A DNA stretch of 64,000 nt, taken from assembly GCA_963281155.1 (NCBI GenBank), contig CAUJLY010000001.1, positions 7,316,001 through 7,380,000 on the forward strand, in the 5' to 3' direction. Under the pieces are notes generated by a model. It saw nothing but the letters and a program-made list of their open reading frames with translations, made no database searches and had not been told where the DNA came from. This DNA is from Rhabditophanes sp. KR3021. Lineage: Eukaryota > Nematoda > Chromadorea > Rhabditida > Alloionematidae. The position numbers and the translations under genes are program-made. Numbering within the stretch: position 1 is the stretch's first letter; every line of letters begins with the position of its first letter. Positions 50,915 through 63,010 of this stretch are shown piece by piece.

Positions 50915-51893
50915 TATTATATCGAATATTTAAATGGTTGCTGCTTTATATTAAAATGAGTATTCCCTTTAAGGAAAATATGTACTTTGCAAATCCATAT
51001 TGCCATGACAACCATTATTCGCAGTCAAATCACCCATAAAACACACATAAAATCTCAATTAATTACCTCAACTTTTTTAATATTGTTTAACATTAAACTT
51101 TCCTTCTTGTCAAAGCAAATTCATCAACTTCCAATTAACCACATTAAACATTCATTTACTACTCAACGAGCCCTAACCATCCTACATCCAACTAAAAGCT
51201 TGGGACAAAAAAGTCGATACACCAGTCCTCATATATAAGAAGATGAGGAGTGGAAGAAGTCATATGTGTGTACTTAAACAAAGCCCAAACCTTTTATCTT
51301 TAAATATTTGAATAACATATCATCTTCTGTCTGGTGGTGGTAGCATCCTCATAAAAAGGGAAAGTCTACTCTTATAATTAGATTGACAATATCTTTTTGT
51401 TTCATATTTTTTAGTGGTGACATATAATATGACATCATTTTGTTATTTTAAATATCCTATATCTATATTATTCAAAAAGAACTTTCTTCAAAAGAACCTT
51501 CTTTATTTATTGACAAAATAAAAACCTAAACAAATTTAATCATCATAATTCATCAAGTAACAATTCATAATAACACGTATCTTCAACTACAACCTACAAA
51601 ATAATACATATCAATTGTCCTATATATGTCATGCATTTTATTGATATGATCTGCTAATTTTTAATAAACTTCAACAAATATATGCGTTACAACACGTTTC
51701 TTTCGTTTTTAATAGTTTTGTTGGAAGTTATTGTTATACTTTTGATGATCACTAACAATTGTTTTAATCACCTATTCAAAAAAGATGGTTTAATGGCTTA
51801 CTATATAAATATACTTTTATTCTAGGTTTATGATCATCCTGGACAAAATCACTATTTGATTGACAATAAATAACCTAATTGCTATTTTCAATA
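50915..51893. other. intergenic, divergent
   Basis: AT-rich spacer between IFT81 and the SLC7 gene; no X-box-like inverted repeat typical of ciliary genes was found by eye in the first 200 nt; no other element recognised. Confidence 0.4.
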
Positions 51894-54090
51894 ATGGAAG
51901 AAATTTCATTAAATGATATGCTTACTTCGGGGCAAGTAAGTGTCGTTGTTTCAGATCAAAAACCAAGAAAAAAAAATAATATGGGTCTATTAGGAGCTAT
52001 ATCCTATATTATTGGCAATATAATTGGAGCAGGTGTTTTCATTACGCCGGTAAGATAAAAGACAATAAGTAGAAACTTTACTAAGGACAAACAATTAAAA
52101 TTCGGTATCAGCAATTGCTTTTGCATAAAAGCCTTCCCTAGGTAAGATATCGGTGATTGCACAGGCGCTGACTGAGTTAAGGAGATACCTTTCTTTCATG
52201 GAACACTTGCCATAAACGCAGTTTGTGATATTCCACTTGCCACGTTCCATGCAAATAATCAGTACACAGGTTTGAGCAAGACTGATTTTTTAATTGTAAA
52301 AAGGAGTAATATTGGCAATGCCACGCATTTATGAAGTGTCATTGCTATAAATAAAATAATGTAATATGTAAATATTGGTATAAGCAAATCATGTAGATAA
52401 TAGTCATCGTTATACTTAGCATAGTGACCTCCCTATTTATTTGGCAAGAAAAGTATAGCTCTAAGATTTACCTTTGAAATGTCTGGAACATTATGTTTTG
52501 CTGAACGTCTAAGGTGATTACGCTTTGCTTAAAATTCAAATTGCTGTGATGACATTAAACAGTTTTAACTGATATTTAAAAAGTCGTACAACAAAGATTG
52601 TTATGTATATAGTTTCATCAAAAAAATTATACCAAAAACACATTTAAATATACTAATAAAATTTATTACGCAGACTGAAGTTATTAAAAGTACCAATTCA
52701 GCAGGTTCAGCAATGATTATATTAACTTTAGCTGGAGTTACGAGTGTTTTTGGAGCATTGACGTATGGAGAATTGGGCTGTATGATTTCGGAGAATGGAG
52801 CTGATTTTGCTTATTTATGCCGAATTAACTGGTAAACCAAATACAAGTCAACCGAATAAATCATTATTTTATAGGACATTTACAGCTTATATTTTTATGG
52901 TCAGCTCCTGTTTAATCTTATACCCATGTATCGTAGCAATTCAACTGCAAACTTTCAGTTCATATTTCCTCAAAGCAATAGACGTATCCTTTGCAAATCC
53001 TACCTCCAAAACCTTTACAATGATATCTATTCAAATTTTATTACTAACTATAATAACTCTTATCAACTTCCAATCGCTCGGGAAGACTGTGTCAAAATTT
53101 AATATCATTGCCTCCGCAACCAAGTTAATTGCTCCTGCAATCTTAATATTAATAGGAGCATACTTCTTATTCATTAAAGATGTGCCAAATCAATGGGTTG
53201 ATACCTTAGATAAAGGCCACTACGCCCCTTTAAACCTCGTGATTGCCTTTATAGCTTGTCTTTTTTCATTCGACGGATGGGATGTAGTCAATTTTGGTGC
53301 TGACGAACTCAAGAATCCAAAGAAAAATTTGCCTTTAGCTATTGTTTTGGGAATGATGGTTGTGTCCGTGATAATCATGACTTTAAATGCTACTTTTTAC
53401 AGCATATTAACATTGGATGAACTTTTGCATTCTGCAACTGTAGCAAGTTCTTACATCCACAAGACAATTCCGGCCTTGAATTTGCTGGTTCCTTCGATGA
53501 TTTGCATCATTTTAATTGGATCCTTAAATAGTACCATCTTTGCAGCCAGTCGTTTTTTGCAATCAGTTTCGGAAAGAGGGTATCTTCCGTTGTTTGTTTC
53601 ATGCAAAAATGATGAGACGAATAGTCCTCGCTTAGCACTTGTTATCCACGCTTTGTTTGTGGTGATTGCATTGTTTTATGGAGAATTGGATGTTTTGTTG
53701 AAGTATTCGGGAGTTGCTCAGTGGTGTCAAAGAGCAGTTACGACCACGGCGCTCTTGTACATTAGGTATAAAGGGCCGGAGTATTTTGGATTGAAATCTA
53801 CTTTTAAAACTAATATTTTAATTCCCGCTCTTTTCTTGATAACATGTGTTGCGACGATTGTGACAATTGCCTATGAAGAAATTCACACAATTTACTTAAC
53901 AACATCAGTATTAATGTGTTCCGGTGTCGTATATCTCTTCTACTTCGACCAATCTTGGCGCAAACCAGTCTTTATCGTCTCCTTTATCGAGCTCTTCAAA
54001 TCCATCGACCATATTCTCATCACAATCTCCAGAAAGATTTTCAAATGCACTCCCATTCAACCTGAAAATAATCAAACACAACTTAAGTAA
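51894..54090 (+). pseudogene. SLC7/LAT-type amino-acid transporter with a frameshift
   Basis: Exon 1 (51894-52049) encodes the N-terminus and TM1 (MGLLGAISYIIGNIIGAGVF, the APC-family GxG motif). Exon 2 starts at 52674 after a 624-nt intron filled by a repeat. It continues through TM2 and the YGELGCMISENGADFAYL signature, then is lost: the following 431-codon frame, starting IYAELTGKP, is offset by +1 at about 52805-52820. It carries the rest of the transporter (CIVAIQLQTFSSYFLKA, ACLFSFDGWDVVNFGADELKNP, ILIGSLNSTIFAASRFLQ). A 2-nt loss in gcttatttatgcc would explain it. Everything downstream is intact, so this is a recent null, a sequencing error or a frameshifted pseudogene. Light-subunit exchanger by family. 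Confidence 0.75.
52091..52673 (+). repeat. intronic repeat, long copy
   Basis: Fills almost the whole intron 52050-52673 of the transporter gene. Ends match the TTBK intron copy (977-1199); the roughly 350 nt from about 52180 to 52527 have no counterpart there. The internal part holds an 8-bp inverted pair (catggaac at 52196, gttccatg at 52244) and a repeated cacttgcca (52205, 52232). No ORF and no terminal inverted repeats were seen. The shared sequence reaches the CAG acceptor in both genes. Confidence 0.8.
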
Positions 54091-55149
54091 AATTGACTGA
54101 TGTCGTATCTAAAGAGACAGGTAAAGAAGTAAAAGGTGAAAAGAATATATATTTTCACTGACCTCTCACATCTATAAATAATATATTATATACACAACTA
54201 TATTTCAACTAAACTATATAAATAATATAATATTTCTATTTCGTTTCAAATAATATGATGAGAGATCTCTAATAAAAATTATTAAATATTGTAGCAAAGA
54301 CCAATTTTTGTTCCACAAAATAATGAGATGTATATTATTCATTCTGCCTCAGTTATTTTTGCGTGACGACTACCATCAACGAATATATTTGATAGTTGCT
54401 TTGTTACAATTTCAAAAAAATGAAGCCATTTGTATTATAAATACATAAATATTTATTCGTTTAGCTGTTGCTGTTTTTCTTCTTTTCTTATTTTAGATCA
54501 TCGATAGCATCCCATATTTTATTCGCATAATTAAATTCTTGATATTTGATACCAAATATATATGCCTACTTGATTGCTACACATTTTCCTTAATAACCTA
54601 AACTACATACATTTCAAAACTCAAGTAATGCCTTATGCCAACTCATTTTATTTGTATTTAGCTTTAAATCTATATTTATTTATTCACACACTTCCATTCT
54701 CAGAAACATCGTACTTAGCATGACTCCTTACTTTACGAAAAAATAACCGAGTACATATGAGACTTTTTTGACACAAAAAGTTGTTTTCAACTTTCTTTTC
54801 ATTGTTATTAAATAGCAATTGTACTTATCAAGAGTCAGATATATGTATATTTATTTTTAAATATATCTTCTCCACTATTCATAATTTAAGACGAAGGCTA
54901 ATTTTGCAGACACACATCAAACGGCTTCCCTTTTTTGTCTGGATATTTATAGTAATTTAAATAGGGTGTTGTATGCATGCATGTGTCTATTTAAGTATAT
55001 ATTCAATAATAACACATGTCTCCTTAAAAACAGATTTCACCCAACTTTCAAAATAAGCACAAGGATATTTTGAATTAGGTTTAACAGACTTATTCTTGGT
55101 TGTAACTGTAATAGTATAATTTCAAATATTTTATTTTAGATAGATTAAA
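54091..55149. other. intergenic
   Basis: AT-rich; no gene, RNA or repeat recognised. It ends in TTATTTTAG near 55139, an acceptor shortly before the PAQR start codon. Confidence 0.45.
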
Positions 55150-56239
55150 ATGCTTATTGATATCGATGAAACACCGCTTATTTTCCGAAGGCATCACATA
55201 ATACGGGCTTACAGACCTCTTCATCAATCTACTTATTATTATCTAACGTCAGCTTTTAAATCAAACAATGAAACGGTAAATAAAAATATATTTGTTAAAT
55301 AAATTCAACTTTTAGCTTAACTTCTGGAGTCACTTTTTGCCTTCTTTATTCATAGGCTACGTATTCCTTATCCCTGAATTATTAAACGAAGGAGGGATGA
55401 GATTTCCCCTAATTTTATTATATACTGGCATAATCTTCCTCTTTCTATGTTCATCCTTTTCACACCTTCTCCACTCAAAATGCTTTTCCAGCCACGTGTA
55501 CTTCTTGATTCTCGACTTTCTCGGAATATCTACTTTCTCCATCTGTACGGGAATCCAAAGATATCTTAATTCAAAATCAATGGGACCAATCTACGACTTC
55601 GGCTATATACCTCTCCTCCTTTTCGCATCCCTTGGCCTCCAATTCACTTGTACGTCGTACTTATTCGTATGCGCACCACATTGGAAATTCAGACTTCCAC
55701 TCAAGATGGTATCATCTTTTTCAGTAGCTTGTTTTATTTATGTTCCTTTGATGCAAAGGTATTATGACCATGAGTTGGATGATGCTACTATACATATTCA
55801 CACAAAGGCGTTGTTTTGGTTGGTGCTGTCTGGAGTATTTATGGTTATGAAGATTCCGGAAAGATTTGCACCTGGTTTATTTGACGTGGTTGGGTATGGA
55901 CATCAGGTGAGAAAAAATTAAGAAGACTAATAAGTTATATTTCAGCTTTTCCATGTATGTATCTTCATGGTAACATGGAACTTATGTGAAGCTTCCCGCC
56001 AAGACAATAACCTTCTCGAAGAGCCCCTCACAATCTCGAACTTCCTCAAGATCTCAGTCCTATTGGTCTTACTGCTTGTCTTCGCTCTCTACTGCAAAGT
56101 CATGTCTTATATGATGGCCAAAATTCACTCCAGCAAGATCACCTTCTCCCAAATCGAAGAAGAATCCATCATAAACAACTGCTGTGGTTTCATCGAATGC
56201 TACACTCATACAATAGAAATAACAAAAAAAATTAATTAA
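55150..56239 (+). CDS. PAQR-family seven-TM protein
   Basis: Exons 55150-55275, 55316-55906 and 55946-56239 give 336 residues. PAQR/AdipoR/mPR hallmarks in order: YRPLHQSTYYYLTSAF and NNETLNFWSH (N-x-x-T-x-N-x-W-x-H), SSFSHLLHSKCFSSHVYFL with LDFLGIS (S-x3-H and D of the zinc-binding hydrolase core), and KIPERFAPGLFDVVGYGHQLFH (GxxHQxxH). These His/Asp residues form the ceramidase-like zinc site. The mPR-like N-terminal motif suggests the progestin-receptor-like subgroup rather than AdipoR. Intracellular N-terminus, no signal peptide. Confidence 0.9.
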
Positions 56240-56313
56240 AAAGCATTTAATTCTCTTATTTAAGAACTTGTTTGATTATACAAATTGTTATTGTTTTAAA
56301 TAAATAAATTTAA

Positions 56314-58466
56314 TTAGAGAAAACGGCCTCCTTGTTTTGTGCCGTTTGGTTTCCTATTTTCGAGTTGGAGACATTCGTTGAGGTTGGTGCATTGTTCTGA
56401 AAAAGTAATTATTTATTTTAATTATTAAATAACTTACGTTCTAATTCAGAAGTTAGGCTGGCTGTTTGTTCTTTGAAGAGAGTGACGAAGTTAGCCAGAT
56501 CTTTTGAGTATGATTCGACTTCTGACCCACTTTGCCCACCTTTTTTGCCACGTGCTACAAATCGTTCGAAATTACTTGATAGTAAGTTAATTTTCTTGAC
56601 AGTTTTTTCAACAGCCTCCACAACAACATCTTTGCATTCCTCGATCTTCTCATCACTATTTTGCTGAAAAGCATTTCCACTACCTGCCGCGTACTTCGCA
56701 TCTTCCAGCGGATCATCGTAAACCTCGAAATCCTGCCCATCATCCTCCATCATATCCGTTTCTCCCAACAATTGCTTCACAGCAAAAGCATACCTCAATG
56801 TATTCAAAGTAGCCTCGCACGAACCAATAGCCGGTGAAATCATCGCAATCATACATAACTTCGAATTCTTCCCAATAAAAGAATCTTTCAAAAATTGAGT
56901 CAAAGAGCTATTGCGGAATGGAACATGGTCTTTTGTGGGATCACTCATATGTCTAATACATTCCTTCAAAGCCAAAAGGGACTTATTGATAGCAGCGCCT
57001 TCTCTTCTTGTTTGAATATCCGAGGTTCCGGTGTCGGCTCCTCTTTCATTTCCAGCTAAGTCAACGAGTGAAAACTTCCCATATACTTTGTCATCTTTTG
57101 TTTTAAGTAAGAATTGGAAAATGGCGTGGGATCTCGAGGAGGTGGCGTTAGCTGAGGTCTGTCCAGAAACTCTCTTTAAAATCCCTTTTCTAATTACAGC
57201 CAACACCTCAGTGTCACTGATTGTCTTTTGTACTTTCAATCCCATTATCTGGACTTCGTCCTTGTTGTCTGCCAAAACCCTCAATTCAGTCCTATTATTC
57301 AACAAATCATAAGCCTTATTCCCATAAATCTCAAAAAAAGCACAGTCAATGTACATGCCGGTCCTTTTCAATGAGGGATGATTAAGACGATCAAATATTT
57401 CCTTAGCCGTTCTTCCGTAAATGCCACTACTATTGTTTTCCGCACCTCCTTTAGCCCCAGACATAGTGAAAGTCTTGCCGCTGCCAGTTTGTCCATACGC
57501 AAAACAAGTCACAAAGCCTTGTTCGAAGAAAGTTTGTATCAAAGGTTGAATGGTAGCTTTGTACACATCTTCATTACCCGAATGTTCATCAAAGACGCAA
57601 TCAAAATCAAAAGGTGAGTTTTGGATGAATTTTGTGGTGTCAACTTTACTTTGGGGTTGATGGACAATTAAGGACTTGCAATTTACGGTGGAAACAACCT
57701 CGATTTCGTTTCGCTTCGTTTCTTTATCGGATAAGGGACGAACGCGGACGCATACGGCTATCTTTTTGTCTCCAACAGTTCCATTCGACTGAGTAGGTCT
57801 GAAGTTTAGGGATGCTTGGTAGTCTCTGATTAATTTGTAGTATTCCCAGTTTGGATTTTTATCATCTATCTTTTCTTTCTGCTTTTTTTCTTCTTGTTGA
57901 CGGGCACGGCGTTCTTCGCGTTCTTTTGCTAATTTTTCGATTGAAATGACTGTCTGTGATTTGGCGGGCATTCGAAGGCCATTTGAGGGATGATGGAATT
58001 CCGCATTCAGTTCACGGCGGACAGCTTCCTCGTCGTACAGAACAGTTTGATCTACTAATTTTTTAGAAAAATCTGTCGGAGCCACAAACATTGTGTTCTT
58101 TACACTAGTCTTCCCATTTGGTCGGATAGAAGGCTCCTCTGCGGGTGTATTCAAACCTTTCGTCACTCCCCCACTCCCGAAATCATTCGAAAGAGTGGAT
58201 GCTGTCATCGCATTAGTACACGCTTTTTGGTACATCTGAGCAAGCATTGGATTGGTGGACAAAATCGTCTTGATAGGAAGTTCTTTTCCTTTAGTTTCAC
58301 CCTAAAATGTAAATAAATTTATTTGGATAAGTTGTCAACTTACTCCCTCATACCATTCTACATGGACGGCACTTTTGTGTTCATTAACTTTCGAAATACA
58401 TGCCCCGTGAACCCGACCATCAGAGCGTTTGATGTCGACGTTCATTCCCTCGCACAGGATATTCAT
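56314..58466 (-). CDS. KIF2: kinesin-13 microtubule depolymerase
   Basis: Exons 58466-58344, 58301-56438 and 56396-56314 give 689 residues. N-terminal Tudor-like start (MNILCEGMNVDIKRSDGRVH, VHVEWYEGGETKGKEL) as in KIF2A/KIF2C, a basic neck (EREERRARQQEEKKQKEK), then an internal motor domain: GQTGSGKT, SSRSHAIF, VDLAGNERGADT, HVPFRNSSLTQFLKDSF. The motor is central, as in MCAK, with the neck directly before it. It uses ATP to peel tubulin from microtubule ends in mitosis and axons. A longer N-terminal ORF to 58541 exists, but ATG 58466 fits the family start best. Confidence 0.96.
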
Positions 58467-59380
58467 TTTCAAAGTTTTTAGGAACCAAAATAGATGATCA
58501 AATGAGCTGATAGTTCCCGCAAAGTCTTTACTATATAACAAAATTTACAAATTATTGTGGCTTCCACCAAAAACGTCATGAAAAACAAAAAAATACAACG
58601 CCCTTAAAACATAAATAATTATTGATTCAAAAAGTAAATGATTAACATTTTTAAGGATATCCACCCAAAATATCTACAATTGCCAATTTATAGCGGCCTA
58701 GTAGTGGTATAAATATTTAACTGGTCAAAATATAATGCATTATAAAAGTGTCGAGGCAAACAAAAAAATTACTTAAATTGCCTCCAAAGACAGACCAAAA
58801 AAGTAATGGCCAATTGTTTTGGTCTTTTAGTATTTGGAAAGTACTTTGTAACGGGTTAGCTTTATAAAAAAGTATATGTATAGAAATAGATTGCAAAGAG
58901 TGCATTTGCCGTTAACGACTTTTGAGAGGATAAGGAACACATGAATAACAAACAAATATTTGTTGTGAACGTTTATGTAGAGGAAATTATCAGAAATGGA
59001 TATGATGTATATCTTGGTGGACTTAGTATGGGATGTATGTATCTTAATTTTAATGATTGTATGGCAGACAAAGACGGCATTAGACAACTATTAATTCAAT
59101 CAATTTTTGCGTCCTTGTAACAAGATTAAAATGGTAGTTATCCTCGTTAGTGGAATTGACGGTTTGTGTTTTTTGAGTTAAAGGTCAATCAAAATGTCGA
59201 CACACAATTAGAAAGAAATTGACATCGGAAAATGCAAAGTTCTTAACGCGATCAGAAGAAGGATGGTGCACTCTAAATAAAAAGATACAATTCAGCCAGA
59301 ACTGATTTATTGAACAAATAAACGGTATAAGGAGCTTTTATTTACTAACAACAACTAAAATAATCTGATTTGGTGGGATT
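58467..59380. other. intergenic
   Basis: AT-rich region upstream of kinesin-13 and downstream of the PET100-like gene; overlapping low-complexity open frames only. Confidence 0.45.
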
Positions 59381-59692
59381 CTAAATGCCATTAGCTTCTC
59401 TGATTCTTCTGGCCTCTTCAAACGCCATTTGTTCTCTCAGGAATTTTTCATATTCTTCTTTTCTCCTTTGTTCGGCTAGTGATTGGGTGAAGAGGTGCAT
59501 TGCATGATCTCCTTTTGAGGTATCTGGAATTTCATAGTTTTTCATCTGAAATTTAGTCAAATTAACTTGATTACCAACTGACAAACTTACAAAGTACTTG
59601 TAAAAGACAGGCTGATTGAAAAACCAAAAGGCACCAACGGGGAAAGCAATTAATATAGCAAATCTGCCTCCTTCCATTCTCCATCCCCCCAT
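59381..59692 (-). CDS. PET100: PET100-like cytochrome c oxidase assembly factor
   Basis: Exons 59692-59591 and 59545-59381 give 88 residues. One N-terminal TM ([18 protein letters not shown]), then a charged helix ([20 protein letters not shown]), the layout and size of the mitochondrial inner-membrane assembly factor PET100. The 45-nt intron between them has GTAAGT and TTTCAG and happens to be a multiple of three without stops, so the genomic frame reads straight through; the spliced form fits the family better. Head to head with CHORDC1, 210 nt apart. Confidence 0.72.
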   Translation of the reverse strand: MGGWRMEGGRFAILIAFPVGAFWFFNQPVFYKYFVSLSVGNQVNLTKFQMKNYEIPDTSKGDHAMHLFTQSLAEQRRKEEYEKFLREQMAFEEARRIREANGI

Positions 59693-59902
59693 ATTCTATA
59701 TTTTGTATGACTTGAAGTGAAGAGAACCTCGTTTTCTAGAAGAATCTCGTCAATAAAAAGTACTACAATGTTTGGTAAAGTATGTATTAGAAACAATCTA
59801 TTTCAACTGCTATACAAAATATGTCTATTACCTTTTATATTTTTTTAATTTAAGTCTTATCTTGCGAATTTAATTCGTTTGGTTTCAGGCAATTACCACA
59901 AA

Positions 59903-60861
59903 ATGGCAACTCAATGTTATAATAAGGGTTGCTTGAAAAAAACATTCGATATTGATAACAATCCACCGGGTAAGTTAGTTGTTGTAGGTAACGTCATCAA
60001 TCATTTATAGATTCTTGTATTTATCATCCTGGCCCTCCTTTTTTTCATGATACTTTGAAGATATGGAAGTGTTGTGATAAGAAGTTTACGGATTTCGGGG
60101 CTATGTTGGATGCTCCTGGATGTACTAAGGGACCTCATAATCCAATTCCAGAACCGGTTGTTAAGGTAACTCAGAATCAAGAGATTAGACCTGAAGCTAA
60201 GGACGAGGTTATTGTTTGGGCTGGTCTGAATAAACCTGCTGAGAGAAGTACTGAGGAAAGGGAATTTCATATCCTCGAAATTAAGCCTACTCAAGGTTTG
60301 CTAGAAGCTGTGGAGGATGAGAAGGCCAAAGCTAAGAATGAAGATTCCGGTGAAATAGCTATTGGCACTGAATGTCAAAACCAACCCTGCAATGTACTTT
60401 ACAGTGGACCTGAAAGTGACGGCACCCGTTGTATTTATCATCCCGGTGTTCCAGTCTTTCACGAAGGAATGAAATACTGGAAATGTTGCCAAAGAAAGAC
60501 ATCCAATTTTCAGGGATTTATGGATCAACCAGGATGCACTCACGGAGATCATCTATGGAGAAAGAACGAAAGCGTCAAGGAAATTCGATTTGACTGGTTC
60601 CAAAAGTCTGGCTTTATCCACGTCAATTTTTACTGCAAAGGAACTCTCCCTACTGACTCAACTTTCACGACAGACGGACTGAAGCTTGAATGTACCATTT
60701 ATCATGCCTTTGGTACTAAGAAGACAGTTCTCACTTACGATTTATTCGGAGAAATCATCCCCCAGCAAAGTATCGTCAACATTAGTGAAAGAAAAATCGA
60801 AATTGTCTTGGAACAAGTTAATGTCGAGGCCTGGCCTAAATTAGAATACTCTAGATCCTAA
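59903..60861 (+). CDS. CHORDC1: CHORD-CS domain co-chaperone (CHORDC1/morgana)
   Basis: Exons 59903-59969 and 60011-60861 give 305 residues. Two CHORD zinc domains (CYNKGCLKKTF, CIYHPGPPFFHDTLKIWKCC, PGCTKGPH; and NQPCNVLYSG, CIYHPGVPVFHEGMKYWKCC, PGCTHGDH) followed by a C-terminal CS/p23-like domain (RFDWFQKSGFIHVNFYCKG, IEIVLEQVNVEAWPKLEY). An HSP90 co-chaperone that also restrains ROCK and centrosome duplication. A TTTCAG acceptor lies 14 nt before the ATG. Confidence 0.95.
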
Positions 60862-61054
60862 AATATTGTGTTATTCAATTTAACTTAAATTTCCATTTTT
60901 ATATCCCCTCAATAGATATAAATGATGCTTATGAGTTATTTTTTCGGTATCGGGTTTACTTATCCCGTTTCATATTTCGTTTATTAAACTACAATTGTTA
61001 ACAAAATTTAGTTCTTTATTACAGGCTTTATCACGTGGGTTTAAAAGTATTAAA

Positions 61055-62033
61055 ATGTCACAGGAAGACAATACTTCAAGGATAGATGAAGACGAAGATT
61101 TCGGGGACTTCGAAGATTTTGAATCAGCAGCAGTGGAAGAAGTTCAGGCTCCAGTAGAAAAAATCGTTCCACAGGAACCAATCGTCGAAATTCCATCACT
61201 TGCAGACCTTATATCAGACACGTCACTTTTTGTGGATGAAATTACTACAGTTGAAGATTCAGAAACAATTCCCCTATACGATCTCTTAGAAAAATGCGAC
61301 GAGAACAACGTCTTTGAAAAATGCGACAAAATCGAAAGCTACCTCGAAATCTGGAATGACCTCAAAATCATCGAAGATACTCGTGCCCTAAAATTCAACG
61401 TCGGCAAATCGACCTCCTACAACTCATTCCTCGAAGCCCTTCAAATGAACATAAAAAAAGTAATTAAAAAACAACCTCTGTAACATCATTCGTTTACCCT
61501 TTGTTTTGTGTCTGTAGTAATAACCCGCTATATATAATTTTATTCACTTATAAAAATGACATTCTTCTCAATCTAGGTTGTACCAAATTCACTTGAATTT
61601 TTGACCTTAACATCCTCCAATAATATTAATCATAATAATACTTTTCCTGAGTCAACCATTAACAACCTGGCTTCCCCTGAAGATAGAAGCAGTACTGAGG
61701 AGACAACAAATGTCCCGCAAGCTACATTTGATTGGCAAGAATTCGGATTGTCAAATGATGTTCATGTTTCTGATGTTCTAATTGATATTGATGTATTTTT
61801 ACAGGACAAGGGAAATGGAAAGGAGTATTCGTTGCAGGGGGATTTGAGTGCTTTTGGATGTGAAGATAAAATGTAGGCATCAAATTTAAAGTTTTTAATT
61901 CCAAATTTTTAGAGCCAAAACAACCTTCCTTGGAGAAGCGAAATTATCAGTTGTAGGGAAAGCCTTGTACGAGAAGCTGCCTGATTACTCATTTATGATG
62001 TCAAAAATAGTTGCATTCCCCCAAGCCTCATAG
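61055..62033 (+). CDS. aftiphilin-like clathrin accessory protein
   Basis: Exons 61055-61459, 61577-61872 and 61913-62033 give 273 residues. Acidic-aromatic repeats EDEDFGDFEDFE at the N-terminus (AP-1/GGA ear and clathrin-box type), a W-x-x-F motif (FDWQEFGLS) and the C-terminal LPDYSFMMSKIVAFPQ that resembles the conserved aftiphilin end. Much shorter than vertebrate aftiphilin. Probably trans-Golgi/endosome clathrin trafficking. It starts 193 nt after CHORDC1 with a TTTATTACAG acceptor near the start, so the two may be one operon. The longer upstream frame (from 60995) is not needed. Confidence 0.7.
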
Positions 62034-62178
62034 TACCCTACACGTAAAAGTCACCGAAACGATAAGATGATGTATTTTTGTGCAGTATATTTTAATAGAG
62101 AAGAGATCATAAATTAATGTAATAAAAAATTAATATAAAAAAGAGTGTTGTAGAGTAAACGTTTGTTAAATCGCCTTG

Positions 62179-62789
62179 TTAATAACTTATAGAAGTACAT
62201 TTGCAAGATTTGACGGTCACTACGTCGCGCATTACAAAATTCGGCGTTCTGGAAGGGCAATTTAGTCTAAATTTAGTGTATTCTTTCTCGTGTGGTAAAC
62301 ATTCTTCGGAACTTTTAAAATGTGCTTTCATTTTCTTTGGTCTTAGGTTGGGGATGTAGATTGATCGACACAAGCCACAACAAAATCTGATAATAAATGA
62401 TAATAAATTTAAAAAAGATTGGGCAATTCTTACTTTCCGGGAATTTGCAAAGATTCACAACCCTCGTGAGTGATTGTCATGTTAAAATTACACGTCTCAC
62501 AGACGCTTCCGAATTTGGGAAAATTGTCCACATGACCAAATGTGTATTCAATCTTCATCTGCTTCCTTCTTTTCTTTTCTCCACGTCGCTTGGGTTTTAA
62601 ACTTTGGAAGGCATCTTTGGATAGGTTTTTATCCAGAGTAGGCTTTGATTGAATATTATCATTGTTGTTTAGATCACTATTACTATTTTTATCATCATCG
62701 ACTGAATTTATACTCATAGGAATGGCTAAATTCAAGCAAACAAGTACTAGTAATAATAATGAAAAAGATAATAGTTTATAAAAAACCAT
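62179..62789 (-). CDS. secreted DAN/gremlin-type cystine-knot protein
   Basis: Exons 62789-62434 and 62386-62179 give 187 residues. Signal peptide MVFYKLLSFSLLLLVLVCLN, an acidic/Asn-rich propeptide, a dibasic region (KRRGEKKRRK, candidate cleavage), then a C-terminal cystine-knot domain: VCETCNF, HEGCESLQIPGKFCCGLC, SIYIPNLRPKKM, EECLPHE, RLNCPSRTP, VKSCKCTSI. The spacing GCES..FC.G.C.S.YIP..LNCP..V..C.C is that of DAN-family BMP antagonists such as gremlin. Likely extracellular BMP/TGF-beta antagonist or another CTCK signalling ligand; a bursicon-like hormone is an alternative. Confidence 0.82.
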
Positions 62790-63010
62790 TTATAAAGGGT
62801 ATAAAAATGATGTGTGTATAATTTTAATTAATTATAAAGATAATAATACCTATAGTCGAAAAAAGAAGGGTCTTAGAAGTAAGGAGAGAAGAGTAGTAGG
62901 TAATAAGTACTAGTTTTCTTGATACACAGGGGTATATACTGGTTGTGGTTACGTTGTGTGATAATATACAAAGGATTGGTAGTCAAGCCAATTTTATTTG
63001 TCGCCATTGC

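Noticed and set aside
50987..51238. 83-codon plus-strand frame rich in Thr/His/Ile
   Set aside because: No homology or exon structure; composition follows the AT-rich background.
58717..59087. Overlapping minus-strand open frames upstream of kinesin-13
   Set aside because: Low-complexity, no ATG context or splice evidence, and mutually overlapping in different frames.
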